Positions 23,126 to 38,400 of a stretch of 61,809 nucleotides of DNA are shown here, one piece after another. The translations under genes were made by a program, and so were the position numbers. The stretch is taken from assembly GCF_004366035.1 (NCBI RefSeq), contig NZ_SOEE01000015.1, positions 1 to 61,809 on the forward strand, in the 5' to 3' direction. The notes under the pieces are model-generated. The model saw only the letters and a list, made by a program, of their open reading frames with translations, was not told the origin of the DNA and did not search any database. The first letter of the stretch is position 1, and the number at the start of each line of letters is the position of its first letter. The stretch is from Cytobacillus oceanisediminis (GTDB taxonomy: Bacteria; Bacillota; Bacilli; Bacillales; Cytobacillaceae).

Positions 23126-23404
23126 TTAACGTCTTGTTTTCTTATCATCATTGCCATGGCCTTTGTACGCACGAGTTGGAGCGAATTCTCCAAGCTTGTG
23201 GCCTACCATGTCTTCAGTGATGTATACAGGCACATGTTTACGACCATCATAAACTGCGATTGTGTGTCCGATGAATTGTGGGAAGATCGTAGAACGGCGA
23301 GACCAAGTTTTAGTAACTTGCTTGCTTTCTGTTTCGTTAAGCTTTTCGATCTTTGTCATTAAATGTTCATCAACAAAAGGTCCTTTTTTTAAGCTGCGAC
23401 CCAT
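23126..23404 (-). CDS. rpsS: 30S ribosomal protein S19
   Basis: A 92-residue protein of the 30S head that contacts S13. It has [15 protein letters not shown] and the signature [14 protein letters not shown] region as [20 protein letters not shown]. It is 60 nt after rplB. Confidence 0.98.
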   Translation of the reverse strand: MGRSLKKGPFVDEHLMTKIEKLNETESKQVTKTWSRRSTIFPQFIGHTIAVYDGRKHVPVYITEDMVGHKLGEFAPTRAYKGHGNDDKKTRR

Positions 23405-23464
23405 GATTGAACCTCCCTTCGTGATTGCTCTACGGTTCTTAATTGGAACCGTAGTACAATCCCG

Positions 23465-24316
<852 letters not shown>

Positions 24317-24327
24317 TTATAGTAATT

Positions 24328-24612
24328 TTAAGCTTCAAATAGCTCGATTTCTTGGCTTTCAGCTGTTAATTTAACGATCGCTTTACGGCGTTTGTTAGTG
24401 TAACCGCCAAATTTACCCATACGCTTGAACTTACCTTTGTAGTTCATGATGTTAACTTTCTCAACTTTAACGCCAAAGATTTCCTCTACAGCGTCCTTAA
24501 CTTGAGTTTTGTTAGCTCGTACGTCAACTTCGAACGTATATTTTTTATCAGCCATAATATCAGTAGAACGTTCAGTGATTACGGGGCGCTTAATGATTTC
24601 GCGTGCATCCAT
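24328..24612 (-). CDS. rplW: 50S ribosomal protein L23
   Basis: A 94-residue protein at the tunnel exit, where trigger factor and the signal recognition particle dock. It has [17 protein letters not shown] and the C-terminal [21 protein letters not shown]. Its start shares one base with the rplD stop. Confidence 0.98.
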   Translation of the reverse strand: MDAREIIKRPVITERSTDIMADKKYTFEVDVRANKTQVKDAVEEIFGVKVEKVNIMNYKGKFKRMGKFGGYTNKRRKAIVKLTAESQEIELFEA

Positions 24613-25235
24613 TATGCAAGCACCTCCTCTACTTTTTCAACCGCTGCTTTCGTCATGATAAGCTTATCATGGTTTAAAACATCTAAAACAGTGATTCCAG
24701 AAGCAGACACAACTGTTACACCAGGGATGTTTCGAGCAGATAATGCCACGTTTTCATCTAGGTCAGCAGTTACGATAAGTGCTTTTGAATCAACAGAAAG
24801 ACCAGTTAATAATCCTTTGAAGTCTTTTGTTTTAGGAGTTTCGAAAGCAAGGCCTTCTAATACTAGGATGTTTTCTTCTAACACTTTAGAAGATAACGCA
24901 GATTTAATTGCCAGACGGCGAACCTTTTTAGGTAGTTTGTAGCTGTAGCTGCGTGGTACAGGACCAAATACAGTACCGCCTCCGCGCCATTGTGGTGAAC
25001 GGATTGAACCTTGACGTGCACGGCCTGTGCCTTTTTGGCGCCATGGCTTGCGTCCTCCGCCCGCTACTTCAGAACGAATTTTAGTTTTATGAGTCCCTTG
25101 ACGTAAAGAAGCTCTTTGCATAACAACGGCTTCGAATAATACGTGCTGGTTAGGCTCGATACCAAAGATCACATCATTAAGTTCGATATCACCAACTTTT
25201 GATCCGCTTTGGTTAAACAATGCTACTTTCGGCAT
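24612..25235 (-). CDS. rplD: 50S ribosomal protein L4
   Basis: A 207-residue protein with a globular domain and a long loop reaching the exit tunnel ([20 protein letters not shown]). It has the usual length. In enteric bacteria it represses its own operon, but no matching leader is established here. It is 28 nt after rplC. Confidence 0.98.
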   Translation of the reverse strand: MPKVALFNQSGSKVGDIELNDVIFGIEPNQHVLFEAVVMQRASLRQGTHKTKIRSEVAGGGRKPWRQKGTGRARQGSIRSPQWRGGGTVFGPVPRSYSYKLPKKVRRLAIKSALSSKVLEENILVLEGLAFETPKTKDFKGLLTGLSVDSKALIVTADLDENVALSARNIPGVTVVSASGITVLDVLNHDKLIMTKAAVEKVEEVLA

Positions 25236-25263
25236 TCTGTTTTCCTCCTTTCCGGTTTAATTA

Positions 25264-25890
25264 TTATGCTTTTACCGCACTTTTGATTTTTACTAATGCT
25301 TTTCTAGCACCAGGTACGTTACCTTTGATCAATAGTAAGTTGCGCTCAGCATCAACTTTAACGATTTCAAGGTTTTGTACAGTGATTTGCTCTCCGCCCA
25401 TACGTCCAGGTAATAATTTACCTTTGAATACACGGTTTGGAGCTACAGGACCCATTGAACCAGGGCGACGGTGGTAACGAGAACCGTGAGCCATAGGCCC
25501 GCGAGATTGTCCGTGGCGCTTGATGGCACCCTGGAAACCTTTACCCTTTGAGATTCCTGTTACATCAACAGTTTCGCCTTCTGCGAATATATCAACTTTG
25601 ACTTCTTGACCAACTTCATATTGTCCTAAATCAGCTCCGCGGAATTCGCGTACGAAGCGCTTAGGAGCAGTGTTTGCTTTAGCAACATGCCCTTTTTCAG
25701 GTTTGTTGGATAGCTTTTCACGCTTATCTTCAAATCCAAGCTGGATTGCTTCATATCCATCAGTTTCAACTGACTTCATTTGAAGAACAACGTTTGGAGC
25801 TGCCTCAACAACTGTTACCGGGATAAGATCACCGTTTTCAGCAAATACTTGAGTCATACCAATCTTTCTTCCTAAGATTCCTTTGGTCAT
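25264..25890 (-). CDS. rplC: 50S ribosomal protein L3
   Basis: A 208-residue early-assembly protein reaching the peptidyl transferase centre. [20 protein letters not shown] opens it and [18 protein letters not shown] lies in the loop. I start at the ATG at 25888-25890, ten bases after GGAGG; a GTG nine bases upstream abuts the ribosome site. The length then matches B. subtilis within one residue. Confidence 0.97.
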   Translation of the reverse strand: MTKGILGRKIGMTQVFAENGDLIPVTVVEAAPNVVLQMKSVETDGYEAIQLGFEDKREKLSNKPEKGHVAKANTAPKRFVREFRGADLGQYEVGQEVKVDIFAEGETVDVTGISKGKGFQGAIKRHGQSRGPMAHGSRYHRRPGSMGPVAPNRVFKGKLLPGRMGGEQITVQNLEIVKVDAERNLLLIKGNVPGARKALVKIKSAVKA

Positions 25891-25930
25891 TTCAGTCACA
25901 CCTCCTAAGTTTCTTATAATTATTTATTGA

Positions 25931-26263
<333 letters not shown>

Positions 26264-26292
26264 TTAATATAGACATTCTCCGTGAAAATTTC

Positions 26293-26329
26293 CCACACAC
26301 TCGCCATGGCAAAGCGGCCGGGTGTGTCA
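26293..26329 (-). other. Leader hairpin before rpsJ
   Basis: On the minus strand ACACACCCGGCC (26316-26327) pairs with GGCGAGTGTGT (26295-26305), with one mismatch region and a short loop, about 90 nt before rpsJ. A T-run does not follow. It may act in autoregulation of the operon, but no protein binding site is evident. Confidence 0.5.
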
Positions 26330-26370
26330 GCAACCTTTCACATCATCGCAGTCAAAGACCAACATTGTCT

Positions 26371-26399
26371 ATTATACAGAAACAATAAATGAAATGCAA
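26371..26399 (-). promoter_or_regulatory. SigA promoter of the S10 operon
   Basis: TTGCAT (26394-26399) and TATAAT (26371-26376) on the minus strand are 17 nt apart. The transcript would have a leader of about 125 nt before rpsJ. It is the only strong promoter seen upstream of the whole ribosomal supercluster. Confidence 0.85.
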
Positions 26400-26750
26400 C
26401 ATGTATATGTTATTTCTTTATGTTTCGCACACTTTTACTATTATAACTGCTGAGTATGAAGTTTTCAATAGTATGCGAAGAAGTCTAAATATTTGATTTA
26501 GGTAATTCAGGATGACTTCAGCCGGGTTGTTTGGAGAAGTGATTATACTATAGAAGAAAGTAATTTATATTAGATGCTTTCCATGATCATGATTGGTTCA
26601 GCAGCAGAGAATGAAGTGATTCGTTAAATTTGTTTCCACTCCTTAGTATAAGTCCCGTGATTTACTTATGAAGAAACTTTTGGTTATTAAGATATTTAGA
26701 TGTAAGTAAATATATAGAGACAAGTTTTCCAAGTGTGAAATCTTATAAAA
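26400..26750. other. AT-rich interval without recognised features
   Basis: Between the tuf terminator and the S10 promoter there are about 350 bases with no credible gene on either strand. A loose inverted repeat, TTCGCA...TGCGAA, spans roughly 26425-26481. I see no promoter, riboswitch or repeat that I can support. Confidence 0.5.
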
Positions 26751-26788
26751 AAACAAAAAAACAGATGGGTCGTCACCCATCTGTTTTT
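26751..26788 (-). terminator. tuf terminator
   Basis: A perfect 14-bp stem, AAAAACAGATGGGT with its complement (26757-26770 and 26775-26788), has a four-base loop and a T-rich tail on the minus strand. It is the strongest terminator in the window and ends the str operon 12 nt after tuf. Confidence 0.92.
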
Positions 26789-26799
26789 ATCTATTACAA

Positions 26800-27987
<1,188 letters not shown>

Positions 27988-28106
27988 TTGAAAAATCCTC
28001 CTTCAGATTATAAAAGTTAAGTAATTTTTGCTGTGGAGAGGTTTCCCTTCCCACAGCGCTATTTGCCTACAATAGTAGTTATACTTTATTAAAAAGGTAA
28101 AATCAA

Positions 28107-30185
28107 TTATTCACCTTTATTTTTTTTGATGATTTCTTCAGAAATTGATTTAGGTACTTCTTCATAATGGTCAAAGTGCATAGAGAACACTCCACGACCC
28201 TGTGTGCTAGAACGCAGTGACGTTGCATAGCCAAACATTTCAGAAAGCGGAACCATCGCACGAACAACTTGCGCATTACCGCGTGCTTCCATACCTTCTA
28301 CACGACCACGACGAGAAGTAACATTACCCATTATATCTCCCAGGTATTCTTCTGGAATAATTACTTCTATTCTCATAATTGGTTCAAGAATAACCGGGTT
28401 ACATTTTGATGCAGCATTTTTAAGCGCCATAGATGCAGCGATTTTAAACGCCATTTCAGATGAATCGACATCATGGTAAGATCCATCAAACAATCTTGCT
28501 TTAATATCCACTAATGGATACCCAGCAAGTACACCACGATCAAGTGAATCTTCAAGACCGGCTTGTACAGCAGGAATGTATTCACGCGGAACCACACCAC
28601 CAACAATGCCGTTTTCAAATTCGAATCCTTTTCCTTCTTCGTTAGGAGAGAACTCAATCCAAACATGACCGAATTGTCCGCGTCCACCGGATTGACGAGC
28701 GAATTTACCTTCAACTTGTGCTGAACCGCGGAATGTTTCACGATATGCAACCTGAGGTGCACCAACGTTAGCTTCCACTTTAAATTCACGTCTCATACGG
28801 TCAACTAGGATATCAAGGTGAAGTTCACCCATACCCGCGATAATAACCTGTCCAGTTTCCTGATCAGTATGCGCGCGGAATGTTGGATCTTCTTCTTGAA
28901 GTTTTTGAAGAGCAGTTGTCATCTTATCTTGGTCAGCCTTAGACTTAGGCTCAATAGATAATTGGATAACTGGCTCCGGGAATTCCATTGACTCAAGAAT
29001 TACAAGATTCTTTTCATCACATAGAGTGTCACCAGTTGTAGTGTCTTTCAGCCCTACAGCTGCAGCGATATCTCCAGCATGCACTTGTGAAATCTCTTCA
29101 CGGGAATTAGCGTGCATTTGCAGGATACGTCCTACACGTTCGCGCTTTCCTTTAGTAGAATTTTGCACATATGAACCTGAGCTCAAAGTACCAGAGTATA
29201 CACGGAAGAATGTAAGTTTACCAACATAAGGGTCGGTCATAACTTTAAATGCTAAAGCAGAGAATGGCGCGTCATCGCTTGATGGACGAGTAACCTCTTC
29301 ATCTGTATCCGGAAGTGTACCTTTAATAGCTGGCACATCTAATGGAGATGGAAGGTAATCAATTACTGCATCAAGCATTTTTTGAACACCTTTATTTTTG
29401 AAAGCAGATCCACAGATTACAGGGTAGAATTCAACATTAACAGTACCTTTACGAATAGCCGCTTTTAGCTCATCGTTAGTGATTTCTTCACCGCCAAGAT
29501 ACTTTTCCATTAATTCTTCATCAAGTTCTGCTACCGCTTCAATTAGCTTTTCACGGTACTCTTCAGCTTGATCCTTGTATTCCTCTGGAATTTCACGATC
29601 TTCGATATCAGTACCTAAGTCATTACCGTAGAACGTAGCTTTCATTTCAATAAGGTCAATGATGCCTTCAAACTGATCTTCAGCCCCGATTGGCAATTGG
29701 ATTGCTGCTGCATTTGCTTGTAAACGATCATGAAGTGTCTTCAATGAGTACAAGAAATCTGCACCAAGTTTATCCATTTTATTTACGAATACCACACGCG
29801 GTACTCCGTAAGTTGTTGCCTGACGCCAAACTGTTTCAGTTTGCGGCTCAACACCAGATTGAGCATCAAGTACAGCTACCGCACCATCAAGTACACGTAA
29901 TGAACGTTCAACCTCTACTGTGAAGTCTACGTGTCCAGGTGTATCGATAATGTTTACGCGGTGGCCTTTCCACTGTGCAGTTGTCGCTGCAGAAGTGATT
30001 GTGATGCCACGCTCCTGCTCTTGCTCCATCCAGTCCATCTGAGATGCACCTTCGTGAGTTTCACCAATCTTATGAATACGACCAGTGTAGTAAAGAACAC
30101 GTTCAGTGGTAGTTGTTTTACCGGCATCAATGTGAGCCATGATGCCGATATTGCGAGTATTTTCTAAGGAGAACTCTCTTGCCAT
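28107..30185 (-). CDS. fusA: Elongation factor G
   Basis: A 692-residue translocation GTPase. The G motifs are [22 protein letters not shown] and NKMDKLGAD. Domain IV has the GGRGQFGHV and [14 protein letters not shown] loops that enter the decoding site. It is 50 nt after rpsG and shows no truncation. Confidence 0.98.
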   Translation of the reverse strand: MAREFSLENTRNIGIMAHIDAGKTTTTERVLYYTGRIHKIGETHEGASQMDWMEQEQERGITITSAATTAQWKGHRVNIIDTPGHVDFTVEVERSLRVLDGAVAVLDAQSGVEPQTETVWRQATTYGVPRVVFVNKMDKLGADFLYSLKTLHDRLQANAAAIQLPIGAEDQFEGIIDLIEMKATFYGNDLGTDIEDREIPEEYKDQAEEYREKLIEAVAELDEELMEKYLGGEEITNDELKAAIRKGTVNVEFYPVICGSAFKNKGVQKMLDAVIDYLPSPLDVPAIKGTLPDTDEEVTRPSSDDAPFSALAFKVMTDPYVGKLTFFRVYSGTLSSGSYVQNSTKGKRERVGRILQMHANSREEISQVHAGDIAAAVGLKDTTTGDTLCDEKNLVILESMEFPEPVIQLSIEPKSKADQDKMTTALQKLQEEDPTFRAHTDQETGQVIIAGMGELHLDILVDRMRREFKVEANVGAPQVAYRETFRGSAQVEGKFARQSGGRGQFGHVWIEFSPNEEGKGFEFENGIVGGVVPREYIPAVQAGLEDSLDRGVLAGYPLVDIKARLFDGSYHDVDSSEMAFKIAASMALKNAASKCNPVILEPIMRIEVIIPEEYLGDIMGNVTSRRGRVEGMEARGNAQVVRAMVPLSEMFGYATSLRSSTQGRGVFSMHFDHYEEVPKSISEEIIKKNKGE

Positions 30186-30235
30186 TGGGTCTTTCTCCTT
30201 CCTAGTATGAGTGTTATTTTAGTTAAGCTGAAATC

Positions 30236-30721
<486 letters not shown>

Positions 30722-30748
30722 TCAAAAATCTTTATCTATTTAATAGAA

Positions 30749-31171
30749 TTATTTTTTTGCTGCTTTTGGACGCTTAGCACCGTACTTAGAACGGCCTTGC
30801 ATACGGTTGTTAACACCAGCAGTATCTAAAGCGCCGCGCACAATGTGGTAACGTACACCCGGTAAGTCTTTTACACGACCTCCACGGATTAACACTACAC
30901 TGTGCTCTTGCAAGTTGTGTCCGATACCAGGAATGTAAGCATTAACCTCGATACCATTTGTTAAACGAACACGTGCATACTTACGCAATGCTGAGTTCGG
31001 TTTCTTAGGAGTCATTGTACCAACACGAGTACATACACCACGCTTTTGAGGTGAAGCTACATTAGTTTGTGCTTTCTTAAAGCTGTTGTAACCTTTGTTT
31101 AGCGCAGGTGAATTAGACTTCTCAGATTTAGTTTGACGCGGCTTGCGCACTAATTGATTAATAGTAGGCAT
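30749..31171 (-). CDS. rpsL: 30S ribosomal protein S12
   Basis: A 140-residue decoding-centre protein. It starts [15 protein letters not shown]; the ATG at 31169-31171 follows AAGGGAGGAAAAACAA, whereas an upstream in-frame start would add 13 unrelated residues. The streptomycin-related lysines in [11 protein letters not shown] and [12 protein letters not shown] are wild type. Confidence 0.97.
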   Translation of the reverse strand: MPTINQLVRKPRQTKSEKSNSPALNKGYNSFKKAQTNVASPQKRGVCTRVGTMTPKKPNSALRKYARVRLTNGIEVNAYIPGIGHNLQEHSVVLIRGGRVKDLPGVRYHIVRGALDTAGVNNRMQGRSKYGAKRPKAAKK

Positions 31172-31273
31172 TTGTTTTTCCTCCCTTCGAATTTGTTTAA
31201 GCCCACACATCCAGGTGGTTCATTTTGATGCAAAAACAAAGTTCTTGCAGATAGCAATCTACAAAAACAGTTT

Positions 31274-31522
31274 TTAAAAAGATATGGCAACAGCTGCTGC
31301 CCCAACTTCGATTCCGCATGCTTTACCGAGCTTTTTCATCGAATCAACATACACAATCGGAACGTCCATCTCATTCGCTGTACTAACCACTTTAGCTGTA
31401 ACCCTAGGATCAGCATCACTGGCGACTACGACTTCATCGATTGTTCCCAGTTTGAGAGCTTTGACCGTTTGCTTTGTTCCTACAATAAAACTTTTTGCCT
31501 GCAATACTTTATCATAAGACAT
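31274..31522 (-). CDS. rplGB: L7Ae-family kink-turn RNA-binding protein
   Basis: An 82-residue L7Ae-type protein (ybxF in B. subtilis), which binds kink-turn RNA. It has [20 protein letters not shown] and the RNA-binding segment ASDADPR, then [18 protein letters not shown]. In B. subtilis it associates with ribosomes during growth. It is the first gene after the str operon promoter and 102 nt before rpsL. Confidence 0.94.
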   Translation of the reverse strand: MSYDKVLQAKSFIVGTKQTVKALKLGTIDEVVVASDADPRVTAKVVSTANEMDVPIVYVDSMKKLGKACGIEVGAAAVAISF

Positions 31523-31567
31523 TTACGACATCCTCCAAAGTATCCGGTGAATAGGAGCACCTTTGCT

Positions 31568-31596
31568 ATAGTACCATCTTCATTTTTCGATGTCAA
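31568..31596 (-). promoter_or_regulatory. SigA promoter of the str operon
   Basis: TTGACA (31591-31596) and TACTAT (31568-31573) on the minus strand are separated by 17 nt, about 45 nt before rplGB. It allows rplGB-rpsL-rpsG-fusA-tuf to be transcribed independently of rpoBC. Confidence 0.85.
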
Positions 31597-31630
31597 CAAG
31601 CAAAATGATTTTTATTTCATTTATTTACTT

Positions 31631-31668
31631 TAAAATGCGGTACTTGCTGGTAATAAGCAAGCACCGCA
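31631..31668 (-). terminator. rpoBC terminator
   Basis: TGCGGTGCTTGC (31657-31668) pairs with GCAAGTACCGCA (31636-31647), a 12-bp stem with one G-U pair, and TTTT follows on the minus strand. It lies 10 nt after the rpoC stop. The short T-run suggests partial read-through into the str operon. Confidence 0.75.
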
Positions 31669-31677
31669 ATTATTAAA

Positions 31678-34600
31678 TTATTCTACAGTAACAGTATCTT
31701 CAGCAGTTTCCTCGTTTGTATAAGGCTCTGCTCTTCTGTAGCGCTGCATACCTGTTCCGGCAGGAACAAGCTTACCAATAATTACATTCTCTTTCAGGCC
31801 AAGAAGCTCATCGCGCTTGCCTTTAATCGCTGCATCGGTAAGAACTCTTGTCGTCTCCTGGAAGGATGCTGCAGATAAGAATGAATCTGTTTCAAGAGAT
31901 GCTTTTGTGATACCAAGCAGAACCGGACGTCCTGTTGCAGGCATTTTGCCAGCAAGAAGGGCTTTTTCGTTGGCGTCTGTAAATTGATGGATATCAAGCA
32001 GAGTACCTGGCAGTACATCTGTTTCTGCCGCATCAATTACACGCACTTTGCGAAGCATCTGGCGTACCATTACCTCGATGTGCTTATCGCCAATTTCAAC
32101 ACCCTGCATGCGGTATACCTTCTGAACTTCACGCAGCAAGTATTCTTGAACAGCTGTTACATCTTTTACTTTAATTAATTCTTTAGGGTCAATAGAACCT
32201 TCAGTCAATTCCTGTCCACGGACTACTTCATCATTTACAGCTACTTTTAAGCGGGCTGTATAAGGTGCTGTATACGTCTTGGACTCCACTTCACCCTGAA
32301 CAACAATCTCATGCTGACGGTCACGGCCTTCATTGATGCCAACTACCACACCATCAATTTCAGAAATGACTGCCTGACCTTTAGGGTTACGCGCTTCGAA
32401 GATTTCCTGGATACGCGGTAAACCTTGAGTGATATCGTCTCCTGCTACCCCACCGGTATGGAACGTACGCATTGTTAACTGCGTACCTGGTTCACCGATG
32501 GATTGGGCAGCGATGATACCTACTGCTTCACCAACTTCAACCTCTTGTCCGGTTGCCAGGTTGCGGCCGTAGCACTTCTTACAAACCCCATGACGTGTGT
32601 TACATGTGAACGCGGAACGGATCCATACTTTTTCGATGCCGGCTGAAACAATTTCAACTGCAATATCTTCAGTGATCAATCCGTTTTCAGCTACAATAAC
32701 TTCATCTGTCTCAGGATGCCTGATATTTCTTCTTGCATAACGGCCTATCAGACGCTCTTCAAGCGCTTCAATGACTTCAGTACCATCTTTAAGAGATGCG
32801 ATCAGCAAGCCGCGGTCAGTTCCACAATCATCATCACGAACGATGACATCCTGCGCTACGTCAACAAGGCGGCGAGTCAGGTAACCTGAGTCAGCTGTTT
32901 TAAGGGCTGTATCAGCAAGACCTTTACGGGCACCGTGTGTAGAAATAAAGTACTCGAGTACTGTTAAGCCTTCACGGAAACTTGATTTAATCGGTAATTC
33001 AATGATACGTCCAGCCGGGTTGGCCATGAGTCCGCGCATACCAGCTAACTGAGTGAAGTTGGATGCGTTACCACGGGCACCGGAGTCACTCATCATGAAG
33101 ATTGGGTTGGATTTATCCAATGACTTCATCAATTTTGCCTGGATATTATCCTTCGCCGCACTCCAGATTGAAATGACACGATCATAACGCTCATCTTCGG
33201 TAATAAGACCGCGTCTGAACTGTTTCATGACATTATCAACCTTGCTTTGTGCTTCGTGGATAATTTCCTGCTTCTCGCCCAATACCACGATGTCAGCTAC
33301 ACCAACCGTGATGCCGGCTTTTGTGGAGTATCTGAATCCAAGGTTTTTCATGCGGTCAAGCATTTTAGACGTTTCAGTGATTTTGAAGCGTTTGAAGACT
33401 TCCGCAATGATGTTTCCAAGGATCTTTTTCTTAAACGGATCTATTAGAGGCATTTCCTTGATAACAGCAGCTACATCAGTAGCAGGCTCTACAAAGTATT
33501 TCTCAGGAGTTTCAATCTCAAGGTTTTCTTTTGTAGGCTCGTTGATATATGGGAATGTCTCAGGCAGAATCTCGTTGAAAACAAGCTTACCAACCGTAGT
33601 TAATAAAAGCTTTTTATTTTGTTCTTCAGTGAATGTCTGGTTATTCAAGGATCCAGCATGGACAGCTACTCTTGTATGCAAATGAACATAGCCATTCTGA
33701 TAGGCAAGCAGTGCTTCGCTTGTATCATTGAAGATCATGCCTTCTCCGACAGCGCCGGCTCTTTCAAGTGTCAGGTAGTAGTTACCTAAAACCATGTCCT
33801 GTGAAGGGGTAACAACTGGCTTACCGTCTTTCGGGTTCAGGATGTTCTGTGCTGCAAGCATCAGCAAGCGGGCTTCTGCCTGCGCTTCTGCTGAAAGCGG
33901 CACGTGAACAGCCATTTGGTCACCGTCAAAGTCTGCGTTGTATGCAGTACACACAAGCGGGTGAAGACGAATAGCGCGTCCTTCCACCAATGTCGGTTCA
34001 AACGCCTGGATGCCGAGTCTGTGAAGAGTTGGGGCACGGTTAAGCAATACAGGGTGCTCTTTAATGACACTTTCAAGAACATCCCAAACTTCCGGCTGCA
34101 CTCTTTCGATCTTGCGTTTTGCAGACTTGATGTTGTGGGCTAAGCCTTTTTCCACCAATTCCTTCATAACGAATGGCTTGAATAATTCCAATGCCATTTC
34201 TTTCGGAAGTCCGCACTGGTACATTTTTAAGTTTGGTCCTACGACGATAACCGAACGTCCTGAATAGTCAACACGCTTACCAAGCAAGTTCTGGCGGAAA
34301 CGTCCCTGCTTCCCTTTAAGCATATGCGACAGGGATTTTAACGGACGGTTTCCTGGTCCTGTTACCGGTCTTCCGCGGCGGCCGTTATCGATTAGCGCAT
34401 CTACTGCTTCCTGAAGCATGCGCTTTTCGTTTTGAACAATAATGCTTGGAGCACCAAGGTCCAATAAACGCTTTAGGCGGTTGTTGCGGTTGATTACACG
34501 GCGGTACAGATCATTTAAGTCGGAAGTGGCAAAACGTCCGCCATCCAGCTGTACCATCGGACGAAGCTCCGGAGGAATAACCGGAAGAACGTCAAGAATC

Positions 34601-35277
34601 ATCCAGGATGGCTCATTTCCAGAGCCGCGGAAAGCTTCAAGAACTTCCAGGCGCTTAATAGCACGAGTGCGTCGCTGGCCCTGGGCAGTTTTCAGTTCCT
34701 CTTTAAGGGTATCTACTTCTTTGTTGAGGTCTATGTCAGAAAGAAGTTTCTTAATGGATTCAGCACCCATGGATGCCTGGAACTTGTTTCCGTACTTTTC
34801 ACGGTATGCACGGTATTCTTTTTCGGAAAGCAGCTGCTTCTTTTCAAGAGCCGTATCGCCAGGATCCGTTACAACATAAGAAGCGAAGTAAATAACTTCC
34901 TCAAGTGCACGCGGAGACATGTCCAGCACAAGACCCATACGGCTTGGGATGCCTTTGAAGTACCAAATGTGGGATACAGGGGCTGCAAGTTCAATGTGGC
35001 CCATTCTTTCACGGCGCACTTTTGCACGTGTTACTTCAACGCCGCATCGATCACAGACAACGCCTTTGTATCGAACACGCTTATACTTTCCGCAGTGACA
35101 TTCCCAGTCTTTCGTCGGTCCGAAAATGCGTTCGCAGAATAAACCGTCTTTTTCGGGTTTTAATGTACGATAGTTGATCGTTTCAGGCTTCTTAACCTCA
35201 CCATGTGACCAAGAGCGTATCTTATCCGGTGAAGCAAGACCTATTTTCATATACTCAAAATTATTTACATCTAGCAA
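31678..35277 (-). CDS. rpoC: DNA-directed RNA polymerase subunit beta'
   Basis: A 1199-residue catalytic subunit. The zinc site has cysteines 60, 62, 75 and 78 (CHCGKYK and CDRCG). The active-site magnesium motif [13 protein letters not shown] and the bridge and trigger regions ([38 protein letters not shown]) are intact. It starts with TTG (35275-35277) after AAGGGAGGTAGGCCCC, as in B. subtilis. Confidence 0.98.
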   Translation of the reverse strand: MLDVNNFEYMKIGLASPDKIRSWSHGEVKKPETINYRTLKPEKDGLFCERIFGPTKDWECHCGKYKRVRYKGVVCDRCGVEVTRAKVRRERMGHIELAAPVSHIWYFKGIPSRMGLVLDMSPRALEEVIYFASYVVTDPGDTALEKKQLLSEKEYRAYREKYGNKFQASMGAESIKKLLSDIDLNKEVDTLKEELKTAQGQRRTRAIKRLEVLEAFRGSGNEPSWMILDVLPVIPPELRPMVQLDGGRFATSDLNDLYRRVINRNNRLKRLLDLGAPSIIVQNEKRMLQEAVDALIDNGRRGRPVTGPGNRPLKSLSHMLKGKQGRFRQNLLGKRVDYSGRSVIVVGPNLKMYQCGLPKEMALELFKPFVMKELVEKGLAHNIKSAKRKIERVQPEVWDVLESVIKEHPVLLNRAPTLHRLGIQAFEPTLVEGRAIRLHPLVCTAYNADFDGDQMAVHVPLSAEAQAEARLLMLAAQNILNPKDGKPVVTPSQDMVLGNYYLTLERAGAVGEGMIFNDTSEALLAYQNGYVHLHTRVAVHAGSLNNQTFTEEQNKKLLLTTVGKLVFNEILPETFPYINEPTKENLEIETPEKYFVEPATDVAAVIKEMPLIDPFKKKILGNIIAEVFKRFKITETSKMLDRMKNLGFRYSTKAGITVGVADIVVLGEKQEIIHEAQSKVDNVMKQFRRGLITEDERYDRVISIWSAAKDNIQAKLMKSLDKSNPIFMMSDSGARGNASNFTQLAGMRGLMANPAGRIIELPIKSSFREGLTVLEYFISTHGARKGLADTALKTADSGYLTRRLVDVAQDVIVRDDDCGTDRGLLIASLKDGTEVIEALEERLIGRYARRNIRHPETDEVIVAENGLITEDIAVEIVSAGIEKVWIRSAFTCNTRHGVCKKCYGRNLATGQEVEVGEAVGIIAAQSIGEPGTQLTMRTFHTGGVAGDDITQGLPRIQEIFEARNPKGQAVISEIDGVVVGINEGRDRQHEIVVQGEVESKTYTAPYTARLKVAVNDEVVRGQELTEGSIDPKELIKVKDVTAVQEYLLREVQKVYRMQGVEIGDKHIEVMVRQMLRKVRVIDAAETDVLPGTLLDIHQFTDANEKALLAGKMPATGRPVLLGITKASLETDSFLSAASFQETTRVLTDAAIKGKRDELLGLKENVIIGKLVPAGTGMQRYRRAEPYTNEETAEDTVTVE

Positions 35278-35348
35278 GGGGCCTACCTCCCTTTTGATCT
35301 CCGGGTTTTACCCTTATTGCTCAAACAGCAGCGAATGTGCCAATAATA

Positions 35349-35390
35349 TCCCCAGCAGCCTCCGCCATTTAAGGCGGAGCGCCCAGGGAT
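35349..35390 (-). other. Hairpin in the rpoB-rpoC gap
   Basis: On the minus strand CTCCGCC/GGCGGAG (35373-35379 with 35360-35366, 6-nt loop) sits within weaker outer pairing between TCCCTGGG and CTGGGGA. No T-run follows, so it more likely affects RNA processing than termination. Confidence 0.5.
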
Positions 35391-35409
35391 TTAGGAATTT
35401 TATATTAAA

Positions 35410-38400
35410 TTATTCTTTCGTAACTACCTGCTCTTCGTTTTGCGTTTCCGGAGCGATTGTTAATGATTCAGCCTGCTGAACATCATCTTCATCTTCCATG
35501 TCGCGCATTTCAATTTCTTTTTCATCGCCAGAAAGGATCTTAACATCCATACCTAAACTTTGAAGTTCTTTGATTAGTACCTTGAATGACTCCGGTACGC
35601 CAGGTTCAGGAACATTTTCGCCTTTGACGATTGATTCATAAGTCTTAACACGTCCAACGACGTCATCGGACTTAACCGTTAAGATTTCCTGAAGTGTATA
35701 GGCAGCACCATATGCTTCAAGTGCCCAAACCTCCATCTCACCGAAACGCTGTCCGCCGAACTGAGCTTTACCGCCCAATGGCTGCTGCGTAACAAGAGAG
35801 TAAGGTCCTGTTGAACGGGCATGGAGCTTGTCATCTACCATGTGCGCCAGTTTGATCATATACATGACACCTACTGATACACGGTTGTCAAACGGCTCGC
35901 CTGAACGTCCATCATAAAGGACAGTCTTTGCATCACGTGCCATCCCTGCTTCTTCGATCGTTGCCCACACATCTTCCTCGCGTGCACCATCGAATACAGG
36001 AGATGCTACGTGAATGCCTAGTGCTCTGGCAGCCATACCAAGGTGAAGCTCAAGCACCTGTCCGATGTTCATACGCGATGGAACCCCAAGAGGGTTTAAC
36101 ATGATGTCTACTGGAGTGCCATCCGGCAGGTAAGGCATGTCTTCTTCCGGTAAAATACGGGAGATAACACCTTTGTTACCGTGGCGTCCGGCCATCTTGT
36201 CACCTTCAGAGATTTTACGCTTCTGAACGATATATACACGCACAAGCTGGTTAACACCTGGAGGAAGTTCATCTCCATCTTCCCTGTTAAACACTTTAAC
36301 ATCGAGTACGATACCGCCTCCGCCGTGTGGGACGCGAAGGGAAGTATCACGGACTTCACGTGCTTTTTCACCAAAGATAGCGTGCAATAGCCTTTCTTCA
36401 GCTGTCAGTTCAGTTACCCCTTTAGGAGTTACTTTACCAACAAGAAGGTCGCCGTCTTTTACTTCCGCACCTGTGCGGATAATTCCGCGTTCGTCCAGAT
36501 TGCGCAGTGCATCTTCCCCAACGTTAGGGATATCTCTTGTGATCTCTTCAGGTCCAAGCTTTGTATCGCGTGATTCTGATTCATATTCTTCAATGTGGAT
36601 AGATGTATAAACATCATCTTTTACAAGGCGCTCACTCATAATGATCGCATCCTCGTAGTTATATCCATCCCATGTCATGAACGCGACAAGTACGTTGCGT
36701 CCAAGCGCTAATTCACCAAGTTCCATGGAAGGTCCGTCAGCAAGGATTTCCCCTTTAGTTACACGGTTGCCTACAGCAACGATTGGGCGCTGGTTGTAGC
36801 AAGTTCCCTGGTTGGAACGGATGAATTTAAGCATTCTGTATTTATCAAGATCGCCTTTCACTTCCTGGCCATCCACATTTTGAATGCGGCGAACCCAAAC
36901 TTCGCGCGCTTCTACATGCTCAACAATTCCCTCATGCTTACAGATAACTGCAGCACCTGAGTCTTTACCAGATACATATTCCATACCAGTACCAACTCTT
37001 GGCGCTTCCGGCTGCATCAAAGGCACAGCCTGACGCTGCATGTTCGCTCCCATAAGGGCACGGTTGGAGTCATCGTTTTCCAGGAATGGAATACATGCTG
37101 TCGCAGCAGAAACTACCTGCTTAGGCGATACATCCATGTAGTCGACACGGTCGCGTTTCACAACTGTGTTTTCACCTTTGAAACGGGCAACTACTTCTTC
37201 GTCAAGGAATGAACCGTCGTCACCAAGAAGCGCATTCGCCTGGGCCACTACATAGTTATCCTCTTCATCAGCTGTCAGATAGTCGATGCGGGATGTAACT
37301 TTTCCGGTTTCAGGGTCAATTCGGCGATATGGTGTTTCAATAAATCCGAAACGGTTTACCTTCGCAAATGAAGATAAGGAGTTAATCAAACCGATGTTTG
37401 GTCCCTCCGGCGTTTCAATCGGACACATACGGCCATAGTGAGAGTAGTGAACATCACGTACTTCGAAGCCGGCACGTTCACGTGTCAGACCGCCTGGTCC
37501 TAACGCAGAAAGACGGCGTTTATGTGTCAGTTCAGCAAGCGGATTTGTCTGGTCCATGAACTGGGACAACTGAGAGCTTCCAAAGAACTCTTTAATTGAC
37601 GCAATAACAGGACGGATATTAATCAGCTGCTGAGGTGTAATAGTATTTGTATCCTGGATGGACATTCTCTCGCGGACCACACGCTCCATACGGGAAAGAC
37701 CGATACGGAACTGGTTCTGCAATAGTTCTCCGACTGAACGCAGACGCCTGTTTCCAAGATGGTCAATATCATCTGTATCTCCTACAGCATGCAGAAGGTT
37801 AAAGAAATAACTGATTGATGCAATGATGTCAGAAGGTGAAATGTTTTTCACTGCTTCTTCAACGTAGGCATTGCCGATTACATTGATGACTTTTTCGCCA
37901 TCTTCATTAGGCGAATAAATCTTAATAGACTGAAGCAATACTTCATCATCTACTACTCCGCCTAAAAGGCTTACGGTTTTAAAGCCGATATCCTTCTCCA
38001 GGTTAGGAAGAATTCTGTCTAATGTGCGGCGGTCAAGCGTAACGCCTTTTTCCGCAATGATCTCCCCAGTCTCTGGATCCACAAGCGTTTCAGCCAATTT
38101 TTGACCGAACAGGCGATTTTTAATATGAAGCTTCTTATTGATCTTATAGCGTCCAACATTCGCCAGGTCATAGCGCTTTGGATCGAAAAATCTTGAGACA
38201 AGCAAGCTTTTCGCATTTTCAACCGTTGGCGGTTCGCCCGGACGAAGACGCTCATAAATTTCAAGTAGCGCTTTGTCTGTACTTTCAGTATTATCTTTTT
38301 CAAGAGTGTTGCGAATGTACTCGTTGTCTCCAATCAAATCGATGATCTCTTGATCAGAGCCGAACCCAAGTGCACGCAAAAGAACCGTAACGGGCAGTTT

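Noticed and set aside
37490..37580. Rifampicin-resistance changes in rpoB
   Set aside because: The resistance region reads as wild type at the usual positions.
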